A stretch of 64,000 nt of DNA from Batillaria attramentaria (GCA_018292915.2 JACVVK020000219.1:436001-500000), one strand, 5' to 3'. Shown: positions 20,558 to 52,166, counted from the stretch's first letter. Translations and numbers: made by a program. Notes: generated by a model not told the origin, from the sequence alone.

Positions 20558-20735
20558 TGGGTGGGTGGGTGTTTGGGAGTTTAACGTCCTTTTCCACCAC
20601 ATAAGGGTGATATCAAAGACAGGGTAACGAGATAAAAGGCCAGCACAAATATTTGGCCCCAGCCGGCGGGATTCGAACTCACGACCCGAGCACTGAGAGT
20701 CCAACGCTCTACCATTCGGGATCCGAATGGAGCCA
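20558..20735 (-). mobile_element. SINE-1 copy
   Basis: Full length; extra cgg in gccggcgggattcgaactc. In FREP-1 intron 4. Confidence 0.8.
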
Positions 20736-20819
20736 AGCCCATGTGAAGTGACTATTGAGTCAGCCTGAGCTTTCTGGTACATATATATACAGAGGTAAAT
20801 CGAGTCAGAGATCGCGTAC

Positions 20820-20965
20820 CGTCCACAAGACGTGTGCTGGGGGTTGTCCAAGACTGGTGAACTTGCCACACTCAAGCTCTACGGTCCATTGTCCTGTAAA
20901 ACCGTCCAGTACAGCTCCTGGTCGTTGGCTCACGTGCAGCCTGCCGTCTTCTGTTTCCGGGGCAT
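20820..20965 (-). CDS. FREP-1 exon 4, Ig2 first half
   Basis: 146 nt, the same length as the matching exon in FREP-2 and FREP-3. Acceptor tgtcactcag, donor GGACG|gtacgc. It carries TGQWTVELECGKFTSLGQPP, with the B-strand cysteine. Confidence 0.85.
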
Positions 20966-20976
20966 CTGAGTGACAT

Positions 20977-21242
20977 AATAATAATAATAATGAGTATTGT
21001 ATAGGCGCTTTACCCAATTTCATGAATCGGCTCAAAGCGCCGCGAACTGAACCCAACACGCACGCTCACGTGAATCACACGCATTCTCTCACACACTGGA
21101 CATAAACACATTACAATCACGTGGTGCGAAGGGGCAGCTCAGCTATTTAAATTTCGGAATTTAGACTTGCATTTATTTTTCAAATTTCCAAAGTAGAGGG
21201 GGGGGGGTGTAAGCCGGAGTACCCGGAGAGAATCACTGTACT
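20977..21242 (-). mobile_element. SINE-2, 3' part
   Basis: (aat)n tail, gagtattgtataggcgcttt, aacacgcacgctcacgtgaa, cccggagagaatc; head missing. FREP-1 intron 3. Confidence 0.75.
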
Positions 21243-21252
21243 CATTCTATAC

Positions 21253-21466
21253 CTGCCACTTGTACGACAACAGAACGTTTTTCTGTGGTGGAGAATCCTG
21301 AAGCATTGCGAGTGTTGATGTGGACGGAGTAGGTGCCGGAGTCCGTGACTGTCGCCTGGCGGACTGTCAGGCCGGCCTTGGGCGCGAACTGCACGTGCTG
21401 CCCAGGCCCAAAGAAATGACCAGATACGTAGCTTGACACCAGCGCGTCTTCAGAGTGACCTACTGG
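21253..21466 (-). CDS. FREP-1 exon 3, Ig1 second half
   Basis: 214 nt, phase 0 in and phase 1 out (acceptor catatttcag, donor GCAG|gtatag). It encodes GLTVRQATVTDSGTYSVHIN; the F-strand has V where Cys is usual. The exon has no cysteine. Confidence 0.85.
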
Positions 21467-21597
21467 CTGAAATATGACAAGAAATGTATGAATTGTGGAC
21501 ATCATCGAGAGAACTGATGACGACGACGCTGCTGCTGCTGCTGCTGATAATAATAATAATAATATGTATTCAAAGGACACCCTCCCTCCCGGAGGAC

Positions 21598-21779
21598 AGG
21601 AGCCGGGATAGCCTAATGGTAGAGCGTTGGACTCTCACCGCTCGGGTTGTGAGTTCGTAGCCCGGTCGGGGCCTAACATTATTTTGTACTGGCCTTTTTT
21701 TCTCGTTGCCCTGTCTTTGATATCACCCTTACGTGGTGGAAAAGGACGTTAAACTCCTAAACACCCACCCAGCCACCCG
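21598..21779 (+). mobile_element. SINE-1 copy with 10-bp target duplication
   Basis: tcccggagga at 21587-21596 and 21780-21789 flank it. In FREP-1 intron 2. Confidence 0.85.
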
Positions 21780-21984
21780 TCCCGGAGGAGCTCAGGGCGC
21801 CTTACAATCAATTTTAACACACGGATCACATCTTTGGATTTTAAAAAAGGCAGTTTTTGCTTGTGTGGTTGATCACTCTTGCGAGAATTGTTTTGGGTGG
21901 GTCCTATCTCGCGTAGTAATTAAACCCTACGGGTCCCTTTTGTCAAGGAAAAGCACTCTATTTCCTTATTTATTTAATTTTCAC

Positions 21985-22130
21985 CTGGTGGTACCACTCA
22001 ATGTCGATAACCATCTCCCCACTCTCAGTGGTGAAGTTCCAGGCAAGGGACACATCGTCACCAGCACAGGCTTGTAGCGATGATTTGTCTTGTAACGATA
22101 CGTCGGACGTCCAGTGAAAGGCCGATGACC
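21985..22130 (-). CDS. FREP-1 exon 2, Ig1 first half
   Basis: 146 nt from acceptor aatcgcccag to donor CACCAG|gtgaaa. It encodes the B-C strands, with SLQACAGDDVSLAWNFT and IDIEWYHQ. The usual B-strand cysteine position is W (VSLAW); a lone Cys sits upstream of it. Confidence 0.85.
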
Positions 22131-22313
22131 CTGGGCGATTTAAAGGACAGAGGTTTAGTCTTTTCAGTGACTAACAGGTTTGGAGTCACTCACTGATTGT
22201 ATCCTTTCAGAATGTTTACAAGCTGTCACATGCACGCTTACACACATGCACGTTCGCAGGTACGGACACACGCTCCCCCCCCCCCTCTCTCTCTCTCAGG
22301 TACAGTGTGTGAA

Positions 22314-22316
<3 letters not shown>

Positions 22317-22376
<60 letters not shown>

Positions 22377-22493
22377 GATACCTATATACTGTGACGTGTA
22401 TGTGTTGCTTATATACTGTACCTTTTACTTCTCATGTGTTTTGCATTTGATACCTATATCCGTTTTGTATGTCGTGTCTGTGTGCGGACGTAG

Positions 22494-22578
<85 letters not shown>

Positions 22579-22685
22579 CATTAGCAACGGCAAGAATGAA
22601 ACCTGGACCACTGGACCAATGTCTTTTACCGTTGACAAAGTTACCGTTAAAGTTTCATTTCATTCCATTTCATCTCACACACACA

Positions 22686-22738
<53 letters not shown>
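22317..22738. repeat. (GT)n, (GT)n and (CA)n arrays in FREP-1 intron 1
   Basis: GT 22317-22375 and 22498-22577, CA 22676-22738; the last two face each other across a CAACGGT-type repeat and could pair in the transcript. Confidence 0.95.
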
Positions 22739-22740
<2 letters not shown>

Positions 22741-22742
22741 AC

Positions 22743-22794
22743 CAAAAAGAGAAAAGCTCATGACAAACACAGCTGTAAGAATAGTGACCGCCAT
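22743..22794 (-). CDS. FREP-1 exon 1, signal peptide
   Basis: ATG at 22794 opens MAVTILTAVFVMSFSLF, a hydrophobic signal-peptide core, then phase-1 donor G|gtaagt. A 63-bp CA tract begins right behind the donor. Confidence 0.85.
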
Positions 22795-22799
22795 GTCTG

Positions 22800-24280
22800 G
22801 AATCTGGAAAACGTTCATACACTCTCTCCCTTCCTTCACCAGCGGATCTCAGAAAGTCAGGCAGATTCCTCTTGCAGGATTCTCTTACTGGCTGCGGAAG
22901 TCCGGTTGCACAAAAATAGATCACGTGATCCGATTGGCTTGTGCCTTAACTACATTTTCTTATCGTGCGAATGATACTATTGGTTTGTGGCTTAACCCCA
23001 TTTTCATATCCTTCAAGTGATTTCCTGTCTCTAGACCCTGAGAAGTAGAAGGGAAGTATTTATTACGTATTTAATCGTATTTAATTTTCAGCACAGTAGC
23101 ACTAAATCGCTACGCTTTCCTGAAAGAAAAGACGAACTCTCGTGTTTTACTGTACAATTGTTTATTGGTAAAATAAACATACATCCCTTACGGAAGTAAG
23201 GGAAACTGGATCCCAATAATTAGTTGTTTTTTTTTTATTTTTAAATCGGAGTCAAGTTCTCTAAATCATTGCAACAAACACCCATGCTATCTCAATGTAG
23301 ACGTAGTTCAGTTTGTAACTCGTGCATGGTTTTCTTCCGGCTGGGGTCAAATATTTGTGCTGGCTTTTTTCATCGTTGCTCCGTCTTTGATATCACCCGC
23401 ATGTGGTAGAAAAGGACGTTAACCCCCCCAATCCCCCACCCCCACCCCGTGCATGGTTTTCACTATGGACAGTTTTCACGTGCCTCGGAGAAACCCTCTG
23501 CCCCCTAACCCCCTCCTCCAGCCCCCCCCCCCCCCCCCCTTTCCAATGTCAGCTTCCCCGACCCGCCATTTACCTTTCCGTTTCTTTGAGGGTTCTGTTC
23601 CTCCTAATCTATTGGCTTTATTCTGTCCGTGTCAACCGTCGCGCACACTGCGTTCCGTAAGTAAAAAAACAAGATGGCCACCAGCCCAATATGTTGTTTC
23701 CATTCAATGACCTGCTGTAGTCACAGTCGTAGTCGTTGTGTCATGTATGCAGCCCGCGCGCACACGCCGGAACGCAAGCTCTCTGACATCAAGCATGCTG
23801 ACATAAAGAAAGTACTGAAAACCCCTATCGTGCCTCTATGCACTTGCAAAAACCCAAACACATGAGGTCGTGTGAGCTCGCCTAGCTGGTTGACGTCACA
23901 ACTTGTTGGCGTATGCGAGGTTCTACATGGGTGAATGAATTCTTGTAATAAAGTCGTTCCCCTTTGACAGAGTTACTTCCCGCAGACCTGACTGACAGAC
24001 GATTGCTTACTGGTATCGGAGAAGAGACCCTCTCTCTCTCTCTCTCGCCTTAGACGCGCGCTTGCCCGCGGACGCACGCACCCCCCCTCCCCCTACACAC
24101 ACACACACACACACACACACATTATGCAAAGACCTTGGAATCAGAAAGACGCGTCACTCCTGCCCTCGTAAGAGAGACATATAGCGGGACAACGCGAAGA
24201 GTTGTCTGCCCGCATTAGCGCGCATCCTAGATCTGGCCCCTATAGTGACAGCATGGCGGAAAGTGGAAAGCGATCACAAA
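22800..24280. other. FREP-1 upstream region
   Basis: Promoter side of FREP-1. No TATA box stands out. Holds a SINE-1 part, poly-C and a short CA array (24098-24121). Confidence 0.5.
23335..23450 (+). mobile_element. SINE-1 3' part
   Basis: Begins within the linker (ccggctggggtcaaatattt) and runs to the C-rich tail; head absent. Confidence 0.7.
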
Positions 24281-24283
24281 AGC

Positions 24284-24331
24284 ATGCAATTGTGTTCTGC
24301 GCCGAATTGTTCAAATAACAGACAAATATAA
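24284..24331 (+). pseudogene. Possible remnant of a THAP-type zinc finger start
   Basis: ATG opens MQLCSAPNCSNNRQI then a stop. CSAPNCSNN resembles the C-x4-C opening of THAP domains; in another frame KRGNTSFGIL follows. If real it is broken, perhaps from a P-element-like transposase or THAP gene. Very short evidence. Confidence 0.25.
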
Positions 24332-25300
24332 ACGGGGAAATACTTCTTTTGGTATTCTTGTTGAAAAACAAACATTTTTTTTCCGCTTTCTTGTCAAAAA
24401 AAAAAAGAAAAAAAAAAGACCTCAAGTGGTACGTGTGCATGCAGTGTAAACTAACAGTAAACACACGCGGCTGACGCAGATACAGCGTAATTTTTTTCCC
24501 TGACAACTTTACAAATCACGGTGACTTAAATTGTGCTAGCGTCTACCTGCATCTAAATTCAGAACACACACACAGAACAAAATCATCCGGCTGAACTTCA
24601 TTCTAACCATTGTAAAACCATATCACAACATAGAATCTGCTGGATCGTCGGTCGCAGATATGATTAATGCTGAGTTAGCAGGAAGTATTCAGCGGATGCG
24701 TCCATCTTTGGATCTCTCGCACATTCGATCTTTCTGTGTTCCGTACTAGTTTTACTTGAACACATCGAACGAAATGCACTGCGTAGCCTACGTACAGCAG
24801 TGAAAGCCAAACTAGATCTTTCGTTCGTCCTCCGGAACTTTGAGAGTACTGTCTTATGTTTTCCATAGGCCTAAAACACATGCGAAATATATGGGGGGAG
24901 ACCACCTGTCAGTCGCTGACATCTTCGTTTTTGTTTATTTTCTTAAAATGTTTTACAGCGGCTAGTGTAGGGTTGGGTCAAACAACTGCGTAGATCTGCG
25001 GGATGCGCGCTACAACTCTTACGTGTTGTCCCTCAAAGGGAGGTAAGTGAACTATCTTTATGTTTCCAAGATCTTTGCATTATGCTTCTGAGTGTGAGTC
25101 AGTGGCAAAAACGAAACCCACTGAAATTCCCGCTTTCCACATGTCAAGTTGTAGAGACTCTTGCGAAAAGATACTGCATTTCGATGCAAAATAATTTCTA
25201 GACCATCCCAGAACATGCTGGTGCAGTAACGTCAGTAGATTACGTCACCTTGGAGAGATTTCGAGCCTTCCAGTAAGTTGAGGAATGTTCTAGATCTTAC

Positions 25301-25533
25301 CTGTTCAGTTCGTAAGCAGCCCTGCACAGCGTTCTGGATTCTTCTTCTTTCATGAATTTGTTCTCCGCGCATATTCTGTTCATAAAGTATTGGAGTTGTA
25401 GTCTGTTGTATCCCGTATCATCTCTGCGAGTGCACGATGATGGCGACATAGCATAAGTAAAATACAACACCACGTCTCCAAACAGAGGAATTCCGAAAGA
25501 AAGTGGCGAGACACCCCCAAGAAAAAACAGCAT
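25301..25533 (-). CDS. Weak candidate first coding exon of a minus-strand gene
   Basis: ATG at 25533 opens 78 residues, starting with a hydrophobic segment (MLFFLGGVSPLSFGIPLFG) and ending FMKEEESRTLCRAAYELN at a strong donor (CAG|gtaagatct). Codon use looks coding, but I found no partner exon. Not a family I recognise. Confidence 0.25.
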
Positions 25534-25834
25534 CACGTCAATCAAACATGACGCACTTACTTTACGTCAGTGCGCGTGCGTCTCTTCTTCGATGTTTGTG
25601 AGGCGTGTGGCTTGCAGAGGAAATGTGCTGTGAGTACAAATTTTCGAGTCAACTGACGATAACGGCTGCAGTGAATTTTTCTAATTGTTTTGTATATTTT
25701 TTATGGCACCCCAGGCTCATTATCTATGTATAGTAGGAGCGATTTTGAGATCTAAAGTGTGTTCACCAGCACTTTCATCAGGTACGGCTTACGCCAAAAG
25801 TATAAAAGCGACAACATCCAAAATTCACTTCGTT

Positions 25835-26360
25835 GAGAGTCCGTATTCATGCTATCTATGTCCAAAAAATGGAGTGGTTTAGGTAAATATTACGCCTTTA
25901 AACGCCAGAAAGCCACTTTTTCTGAAAAGGGCGATAACTCGCAAATCATGTGTGCAATCGTACCTGGATCGGGCCTTCTATTCAACAATCTTGATTCATT
26001 TAGAAATCCCAAATTTGAAATCGATCGGTTCAGTATTTTCGGAGAAATAGGCATCTGAACTGGGTTCACATGCAATGTCAACTCAGGCTCGGTTTACATG
26101 AAAACTATAAGAGCGACCATTTTCTAGTAGTGATTCTGTTCAGAGTCCGTATTCAAGCTATCTACTGCCAAAAAATTGAGTGATTTAAATAAATATTACG
26201 CCTGTACACGAAAGACAACCAACTTGTCTCAAAAGGGCGATAACTCCCAAATCACTTAAGCAATCATCACACGCTTGAATCGTCTAATGTAACATTTTGA
26301 TATATTTGGATACCCCAAATTTGAAGCCATTCGGTTGAGTATTTTCGAAGAAACGGGCCT
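25835..26360. repeat. Diverged tandem duplication, ~310-bp period
   Basis: gagtccgtattcatgctatc at 25838 and gagtccgtattcaagctatc at 26143 open two copies that share aaatattacgcct, aagggcgataactc and gtattttcg blocks. Confidence 0.65.
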
Positions 26361-26584
26361 GGACACAATTCACACACGCACGCACACACATCCGCACAGA
26401 CGGCACTCACTGAGGAGGAGAAGTGCGTTCGGAACACCATACGCGTCAGCATCGATGACGCAAGTTTTCTTACGTCATTGTCAGAGTTACACTTGCAAAA
26501 TCGTCTCTGCGGGAGATCGGCAGTGACGTGCGTTTGTACCACAGATGCTTGCCTATGAACGTGGAAATTTTAGCCCGTCCTATT

Positions 26585-26614
26585 ATGTTGTTTCCATTAC
26601 TATGGAAACAACAT
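26585..26614. other. 13-bp inverted repeat hairpin
   Basis: atgttgtttccat - tact - atggaaacaacat, just upstream of the LINE remnant at 26631. Confidence 0.7.
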
Positions 26615-26630
26615 AAAAACCCCCAAACTT

Positions 26631-26798
26631 CTCAAAATTCCTAAGCGTAGCATGAAAACTGCCGGAGAGCGCCGATTCAGCTGCTCAGCCCCGACTGTGT
26701 GGAACTCCTTGCCATTCAAACTCCGCCTTCAACCCTCACTGCCCCGGTTTAAATCCCATATGAAGACATTTCTCTTCAGTCAAGCTTTCAGTAGGTAA
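26631..26798 (+). mobile_element. Non-LTR retrotransposon ORF2 C-terminal remnant
   Basis: Reads LKIPKRSMKTAGERRFSCSA, PTVWNSLPFKLR, then FKSHMKTFLFSQAF and TAA; homologous in pattern to the fragment at 59.8-60.2 kb but shorter. A 13-bp inverted repeat (26585-26614) stands just upstream. Confidence 0.75.
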
Positions 26799-26868
26799 CG
26801 TATGTCAATTCTGTTTGTGTGTACCTTGATCAATTGATGTCGCTGCTCCTGCCACGTTGTATGGAGTG

Positions 26869-26985
<117 letters not shown>

Positions 26986-26999
26986 TTAAAAAACAACAA

Positions 27000-27715
27000 T
27001 TACTTTGTACACTTGGAAAGCAGTGCTCTAAACCTAAACAAACCTATGTATTATCGCTATTATTAAGTTATTATTGTTTATAATTATGCAAGATAGCACT
27101 GTTTTCCTTTTGAATGCATCTGATTGGAAAACTATTGTGCAGCCATTACAGACACTTCTTCGATCACTCGATCAAATTCGCTCCGTCCAAACAATACACC
27201 TGACTTGTTTTAAAGTAATGCCTTGGGACGACGTACCTTGTCCTTCAAGGCTGTGTTTCAGAAACTGACAGACGGTACGCGACTCGCTCCAAGCGACCTA
27301 AACTAAAGAGTACAGTCTTATCTTGCTTGTTATGTCATGTGTACAGGCGTACGTTGCCCCAAATCTGGGTTGTGCGAGGTCATGTACTCTGTCTTTCGAC
27401 CATTCAGCTGTCAGCACCCAGGAAAGAAAATTCCCCTTGGTGGATGTAGCAGGTGACTTCGTCAAGATTAAATTAGGCTATTCCATGATCACGAGGCTTC
27501 ACAAACGACAGCTTATCTTTCTGAAAGGTTGCACATTGTAAGTGCGCCTGTACGCTCGAAATATTGTATCTTAATAATAATAATAATAATGATTTGGGGT
27601 GGGGTGAGGGAGTTAAATTCTAAATTACAACAATGCACGAAAAATATATATATAACAGCGTCATAGTGTTTAAAAATAAGTTTAACCTATTATTTTTGTG
27701 TAACGTGCATCCTTT
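27000..27715. other. No gene seen
   Basis: Between the LINE remnant and FREP-2; unique-looking, with (AAT)n at 27573-27590. Confidence 0.55.
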
Positions 27716-27718
27716 TTG

Positions 27719-27778
<60 letters not shown>
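27719..27778. repeat. (CA)n microsatellite
   Basis: About 30 units, 3' of FREP-2. Confidence 0.95.
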
Positions 27779-27781
<3 letters not shown>

Positions 27782-28181
27782 GATCAAAACGCGACATCAC
27801 ACGTAATTTCAAATCAACGAATGTTTGTGCGCATCGATTACGGACTAGTTTATTCTTGTGTTTGGACATTCCCATCGTACGTAGAAGAGGCCCTGCATGT
27901 TTCTCATTGCAAGTTTGGTAAAAATGGTCGTATGATGAAATAGCGATTGCAGATCGAAAGTAAGTGAATGTCATAATAAAGAACACTTATGTGAACTTAT
28001 TTGTCTGCGCTGGACAGGATTTACATGGGACGATTTTTCATTTCAGTGAATTTTGTTTGGTTACAATGGTCGTCTCACGGAATACCGATTGCAACGACCT
28101 TCACTGAAGACCGGTCGAAAGTAAGTGTGTGTAATACTAAAGAACAATGAGGCGAACTTATTTGCCTGCGCTAGACATGAT

Positions 28182-38169
<9,988 letters not shown>

Positions 38170-38434
38170 GTCTTGTATCGTCAAAAAATACCTGCTTGAG
38201 GTCCCCAGATGAACAAAAACCAACTAGTTCTGCTGGGACAAACTGTTTTGACTGCGTTGAAAGATATTGCAGATTGCGTCAATGTTTCTAATAGTGGAAA
38301 GGATTCGTGACAAACTTTGACCTACGGTTGACATCTAAAGATAACCTTACGCAAAAGTCTGGCTCATGTACATGACATTGTGTAGTTTACTCGGTCAAAA
38401 TACAAAATACAAAACTCAATCGCTACTTGTTTTA

Positions 38435-38790
<356 letters not shown>

Positions 38791-39114
38791 TATCATGAAT
38801 CATTGCCAAAGATATTTATACACATTCACACACACACACAGATGTACATATTACAGGTAATCCCAAAACAACACTGAGATTGCTTGTGAACTTGAAACAT
38901 TTACACATTAATGTACATTCAAATACTTTAAACAACAAACAGCATGGTCAACTCCAACATGACCCTTCCAACAGCCCAGGTTACGTGAATAAATCATGTA
39001 TATGTCTAGAGTTGGCAGAATTGTGAGCGTCTATGTAGAGAGTGAAACAAAATCGGACAGAGTCAATTCGACGCGCACTTTACTTGGGGCGAATTTGTGT
39101 GTCTGTGAATTTCA

Positions 39115-39935
39115 TAAAGTAGTAATAGACGACTCCCCCCGTGACAAATGCCCCTCCCCTTTGCTCTGCCGTGCATTGGCAAAACGTCCTCCATGACGTC
39201 ATGTTATGGGAAAAGGGTTGGTTTCAAGATGAAAGAGGTTGACGTTTTGGTCTCTTTCCTCAAATAATAATAATAATAATAATGAATATTGTATAGGCGC
39301 TTTACCCAGTTTCATGAATTTTCTCAAAGCGCCGTGAACGGAACCCAACACGCACGCTCGCGTGAATCACACACATTGTGTCACACACTGGACATAAACA
39401 CATTACAATCACGTGGTGCGAAGGGTCAGCTCAGCTATTTAAATTTCTGAATTTAGAATTGCATTTCTTTTTCAGATTTCGTGGACTGAACATTTCCAAA
39501 GCAGAGGGGGAGGAAGCCGGAGTACACGGCGAGAACCCCCGACGATCGGCCCGAATGAACGGTGCCACATACGAGAAGGAAAAATTCGTTGCCCCGAGTG
39601 GGACTCGAATCCCTGACCTCCAGCACTGGTGACAAGTCTCTTAACCACTAGACCATCTACCGCCCCCGTTATAGAAAAAGGGTTGGTTTCAAGATGAAAG
39701 AGATTGACGTATTGGTCTCTTTCCTCAAATGACGTCACTGAACTTACTGCTTTCTTTCCATGCTCCAGTCATATCAAACTACGTCTACTGCCCTCTTTGT
39801 AGTGTCTGGCAAAAGGTTAGCCAGACGATACCATGTGTTGTGCTCATTATGCAGCGGGACGCGATTGGCTGAATTCTGGGGGCTCGACCCTTTTGATTGA
39901 CAGGAATGGAGTCGTCCATTGCTTTCATTTCTGTG
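39115..39935 (-). repeat. Dispersed repeat R3 interrupted by a SINE-2
   Basis: Reverse-complement R3 motifs (ttgattgacaggaatggagt, attatgcagcgggacgcgat, TGACGTCA at 39194-39201 and 39730-39737). The SINE-2 at 39265-39667 lies between two 62-bp near-identical direct repeats at 39204-39265 and 39668-39729. Between FREP-2 and FREP-3. Confidence 0.65.
39265..39667 (-). mobile_element. SINE-2, full length
   Basis: (aat)n tail to accatctaccgcccccg head. Flanked by 62-bp direct repeats rather than a short target duplication. Confidence 0.8.
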
Positions 39936-40391
39936 ATTCATATCAACCTTCATGAAACAGTAACAGCCGTAAAAGAAAGCGAAGTGTCTCGGTTTCACAG
40001 TGTCAAATCGACGCACTTTTTAACAAGTTTTTTTTTTTTTTTTTTTAAACACGCGACAAAAGAAATTTTCATTTTAATTTTATAAAGAAAGTGCGGCGAA
40101 TTTTCATTTCTGTGAATTTGATCAAAGCGGAATAGCACGCTTTTTTACATGAGGCGAATTTTCGTTTCTGTGAATTTGAGCAAGAGAGTGAATTAACGCG
40201 TTCTTTTTACATATGTCGAATTTCCATCTCTGTAACCTTCATGGAGTAATAATCGCCTTCATTTCTGTAAAATTCACAAAGAGTGTCGGAACTTTTAGAC
40301 AGGGCAAGTTTTCATTTCTGAAAATTTCATCAATTCAGTGAATTAGCGCGCTCTTTTCACATACGGCGATTTTTCATTTCTGTAAATTTCA

Positions 40392-49832
<9,441 letters not shown>

Positions 49833-50032
49833 GGCAGGACAAGACAACGTTTTCCAGCACGCCTTTCTTTTACCGTCCTTGTAAATATCTCTCCTTCTTA
49901 CCAAACTGAAAACCAGGCTGCGTACGTTAGCCAGACAGATTCTAATCGGTCGCTTTATTGTTCCAAACTTTATCAGACGTCAAATCAGTGAGCCTGTGCC
50001 GTGACGTAAACATTTAACTTGAAGAGGCTGCG

Positions 50033-50033
<1 letters not shown>

Positions 50034-50115
<82 letters not shown>
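50034..50115. repeat. (GT)n microsatellite
   Basis: About 41 units, upstream of FREP-3. Confidence 0.95.
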
Positions 50116-50386
50116 TGAGTCATAGTATAGTTTTCCTTTGCCGGGAAGCGCTTTAATTATTTTCAGTGGTAGTAGCAGCAACAACAATAACTGTATTGTT
50201 AACCTCTACCAGAGTGTATAACTGAGTCTACAGTTCAGCATTCAGCCCGGCTAAAATGACGTGCTCCCCATTTGCGCAGCACGCAAATCAGTTTTCAGTT
50301 AGATTATTCGGGCTGAGTTCCTGTCTAGATCCAAGGGACGCTAACGGAGCAAACCGTGCAGAGATCGCTCCTTGAGTTACATCCCC

Positions 50387-50389
<3 letters not shown>

Positions 50390-50448
<59 letters not shown>
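50390..50448. repeat. (CT)n(CA)n microsatellite
   Basis: CT to 50424, CA to 50448. Confidence 0.95.
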
Positions 50449-50449
<1 letters not shown>

Positions 50450-50690
50450 GGTACACACTTGTCTCGGAGCCGCCCGGACTGACGAGCGGTTTACCTTTAC
50501 TGAGCACTGATTCACTGAATTCTTGTCAGTGTCACTGACTCAGTAGTGACTGACTCCGAGTCCTGAGTGGCCGCTGTCGGCGCATCAGTGTCGACTGAGC
50601 GGCCGCCGCTTAATTCTCTCTCTCATACGTACCCGGTTTATTCCTAGAAAACACTGGAACCATCCAAGCAGCTTTCGGCTCACGTTGTTA

Positions 50691-50923
50691 ATGGCCTCAA
50701 GTAAGTATTATACAGTTAAGAACCTGGCATTATATCAGTATTTTTCTAGTTTTAAGACTTGAAAAAGGCAGCAGTTGCTCAGCTGAGTTCAAATACTTTA
50801 TTTTGCATTTTTATTTTATTTTATTTTATTTTATGCATTGATGTGTCAGGGACGGTATAAGAATGTCTGGGTGTCAATCTCAACTTTGAATGGGCCTAAG
50901 GCCTATCAATAAACAATTCTGAT

Positions 50924-50998
<75 letters not shown>

Positions 50999-51406
50999 AT
51001 ACTTGATCAGATTGCCGCTTCCCTTCTCTCACCCAAGCCACATGGCCATTCCGCCGCACAAACCACAACCTCCGCCACAGCGGCAGTCCCCGCATAACAC
51101 GGATCAGTCCTACGCTGACACACACACGCGCACACACGGCGCACGCCGGCGCGCGCGCCCCCTCTACTTCAAACAGAAACAGATGCAGGCGACTGCACTT
51201 ACCGAAAGCACGTGCCCACAGACCCAGCGAAGCAGAAGCGAAAATGAACAGGTACGGGACACACGTGCTCTGCTGGACTAGGTCAAGTTGTGAAAGTAGG
51301 CCACACGGTTTGTCGGCAATACGTCTTGTGATTTTGGTGTTTCTGCTTTTACCGAAGGGATGCGATAGCAGCAGCCGCAGACATGGAGGTCCGAAGAGTG
51401 AAACAG
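50691..51406 (+). CDS. Weak candidate 5' coding exons of a + strand gene
   Basis: ATGGCCTCAA at 50691-50700 ends at a good donor (gtaagtatt) in phase 1. The next candidate, 51381-51406, has acceptor agcagccgcag and donor AAACAG|gtgagt, enters in phase 1 and would give MASNMEVRRVKQ. No further exon was recognised. Divergent from FREP-3. Short exons like these arise by chance, so this is tentative. Confidence 0.2.
50927..50997. repeat. (CT)n(CA)n microsatellite
   Basis: Follows a retroposon-like end (aaggcctatcaataaacaat at 50892). Confidence 0.95.
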
Positions 51407-51497
51407 GTGAGTAACTGTTATTATCATTGTTATTATTTGTTGTTATCAGTATCCGTGTGTGGTGAGAGATATTGAAAAGACATGGACCTAGACCAAA

Positions 51498-51770
51498 AAA
51501 AGGTGGGGGGGGGGGGGGGGGGGGGGGGGACATCGGAGTATTACTCACAATCAGTTGAGACCGACCCTTGCTCTTAATCGGTCGAACTCGAAGTTCAAGT
51601 GGAGGCAGCCTGTTACTGATACACAGCCTGTTACTTTTTTTTTATTTTTATAACTTTATTGTCCCTTTCGGGAAATTCGGGCTGCTTCCTCCGGGGGAGC
51701 GCGTCGCCGCGGTGTAGCGCCACCCAATATCTATCCTTCCTTTTACAATTTACCACCCCCCCCCCCCCCC
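51498..51770. repeat. Poly-G and poly-C runs
   Basis: About 28 G at 51503-51530 and a C run at 51757-51770, either side of a SINE-3 part. Confidence 0.9.
51636..51745 (-). mobile_element. SINE-3 3' part
   Basis: ttattgtccctttcgggaaa, cttcctccgggggagcgcgtc, ggtgtagcgccacccaatat; matches 16945-17018 reversed. Confidence 0.6.
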
Positions 51771-51862
51771 CGCTCCACCTCCCGGCCGGCTTTTCAAATT
51801 CTCGGTGTTTCTTGAAAATGGATAACTGACCGGTATTAGTGCAGTTTTACTGGAAAATTGCC

Positions 51863-51865
<3 letters not shown>

Positions 51866-51912
<47 letters not shown>

Positions 51913-52037
51913 CTAGGTCTCGCTTCCATTCTCTCTGTTTGTACGCTGTCTCTCTGTCTGTCTGTCCGGCTCTCTCTCTCTCTCTCTCTCTCTCTCCGGC
52001 TCTCTAGGTCTCGCTTCCTTTCTGTCTGTCTGTCTGC

Positions 52038-52073
<36 letters not shown>

Positions 52074-52100
52074 TAGTCTGGCGCCGGGTCTCTGTCTCTG

Positions 52101-52166
<66 letters not shown>

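Larger units (their letters stand above)
19004..22794 (-). pseudogene. FREP-1: Ig-Ig-coiled coil protein with Cys-rich tail, interrupted in its last exon
   Basis: Five exons on the minus strand: 22794-22743 (signal peptide), 22130-21985 and 21466-21253 (Ig1), 20965-20820 and 19982-19004 (Ig2, coiled coil, tail). Phases match the two neighbouring complete FREP genes, and the first four exons are nearly the same lengths. Ig1 carries IDIEWY and DSGTYSVHI; Ig2 carries VELEC and GNYSC. The coiled coil runs about 210 residues with heptads and N-glycosylation sequons. In place of a fibrinogen domain there is a 35-residue tail with 11 cysteines, starting CPECHCPSC, and then a stop. A 66-bp insertion at 19761-19826 with a 10-bp target duplication adds 76 bp, shifts the frame and introduces a TGA. 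Without it the product would be about 486 residues. Ig-containing secreted lectin-like family (VIgL/FREP); role in immune recognition is inferred from the family. The copy could also be an allele that is intact elsewhere. Confidence 0.8.
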
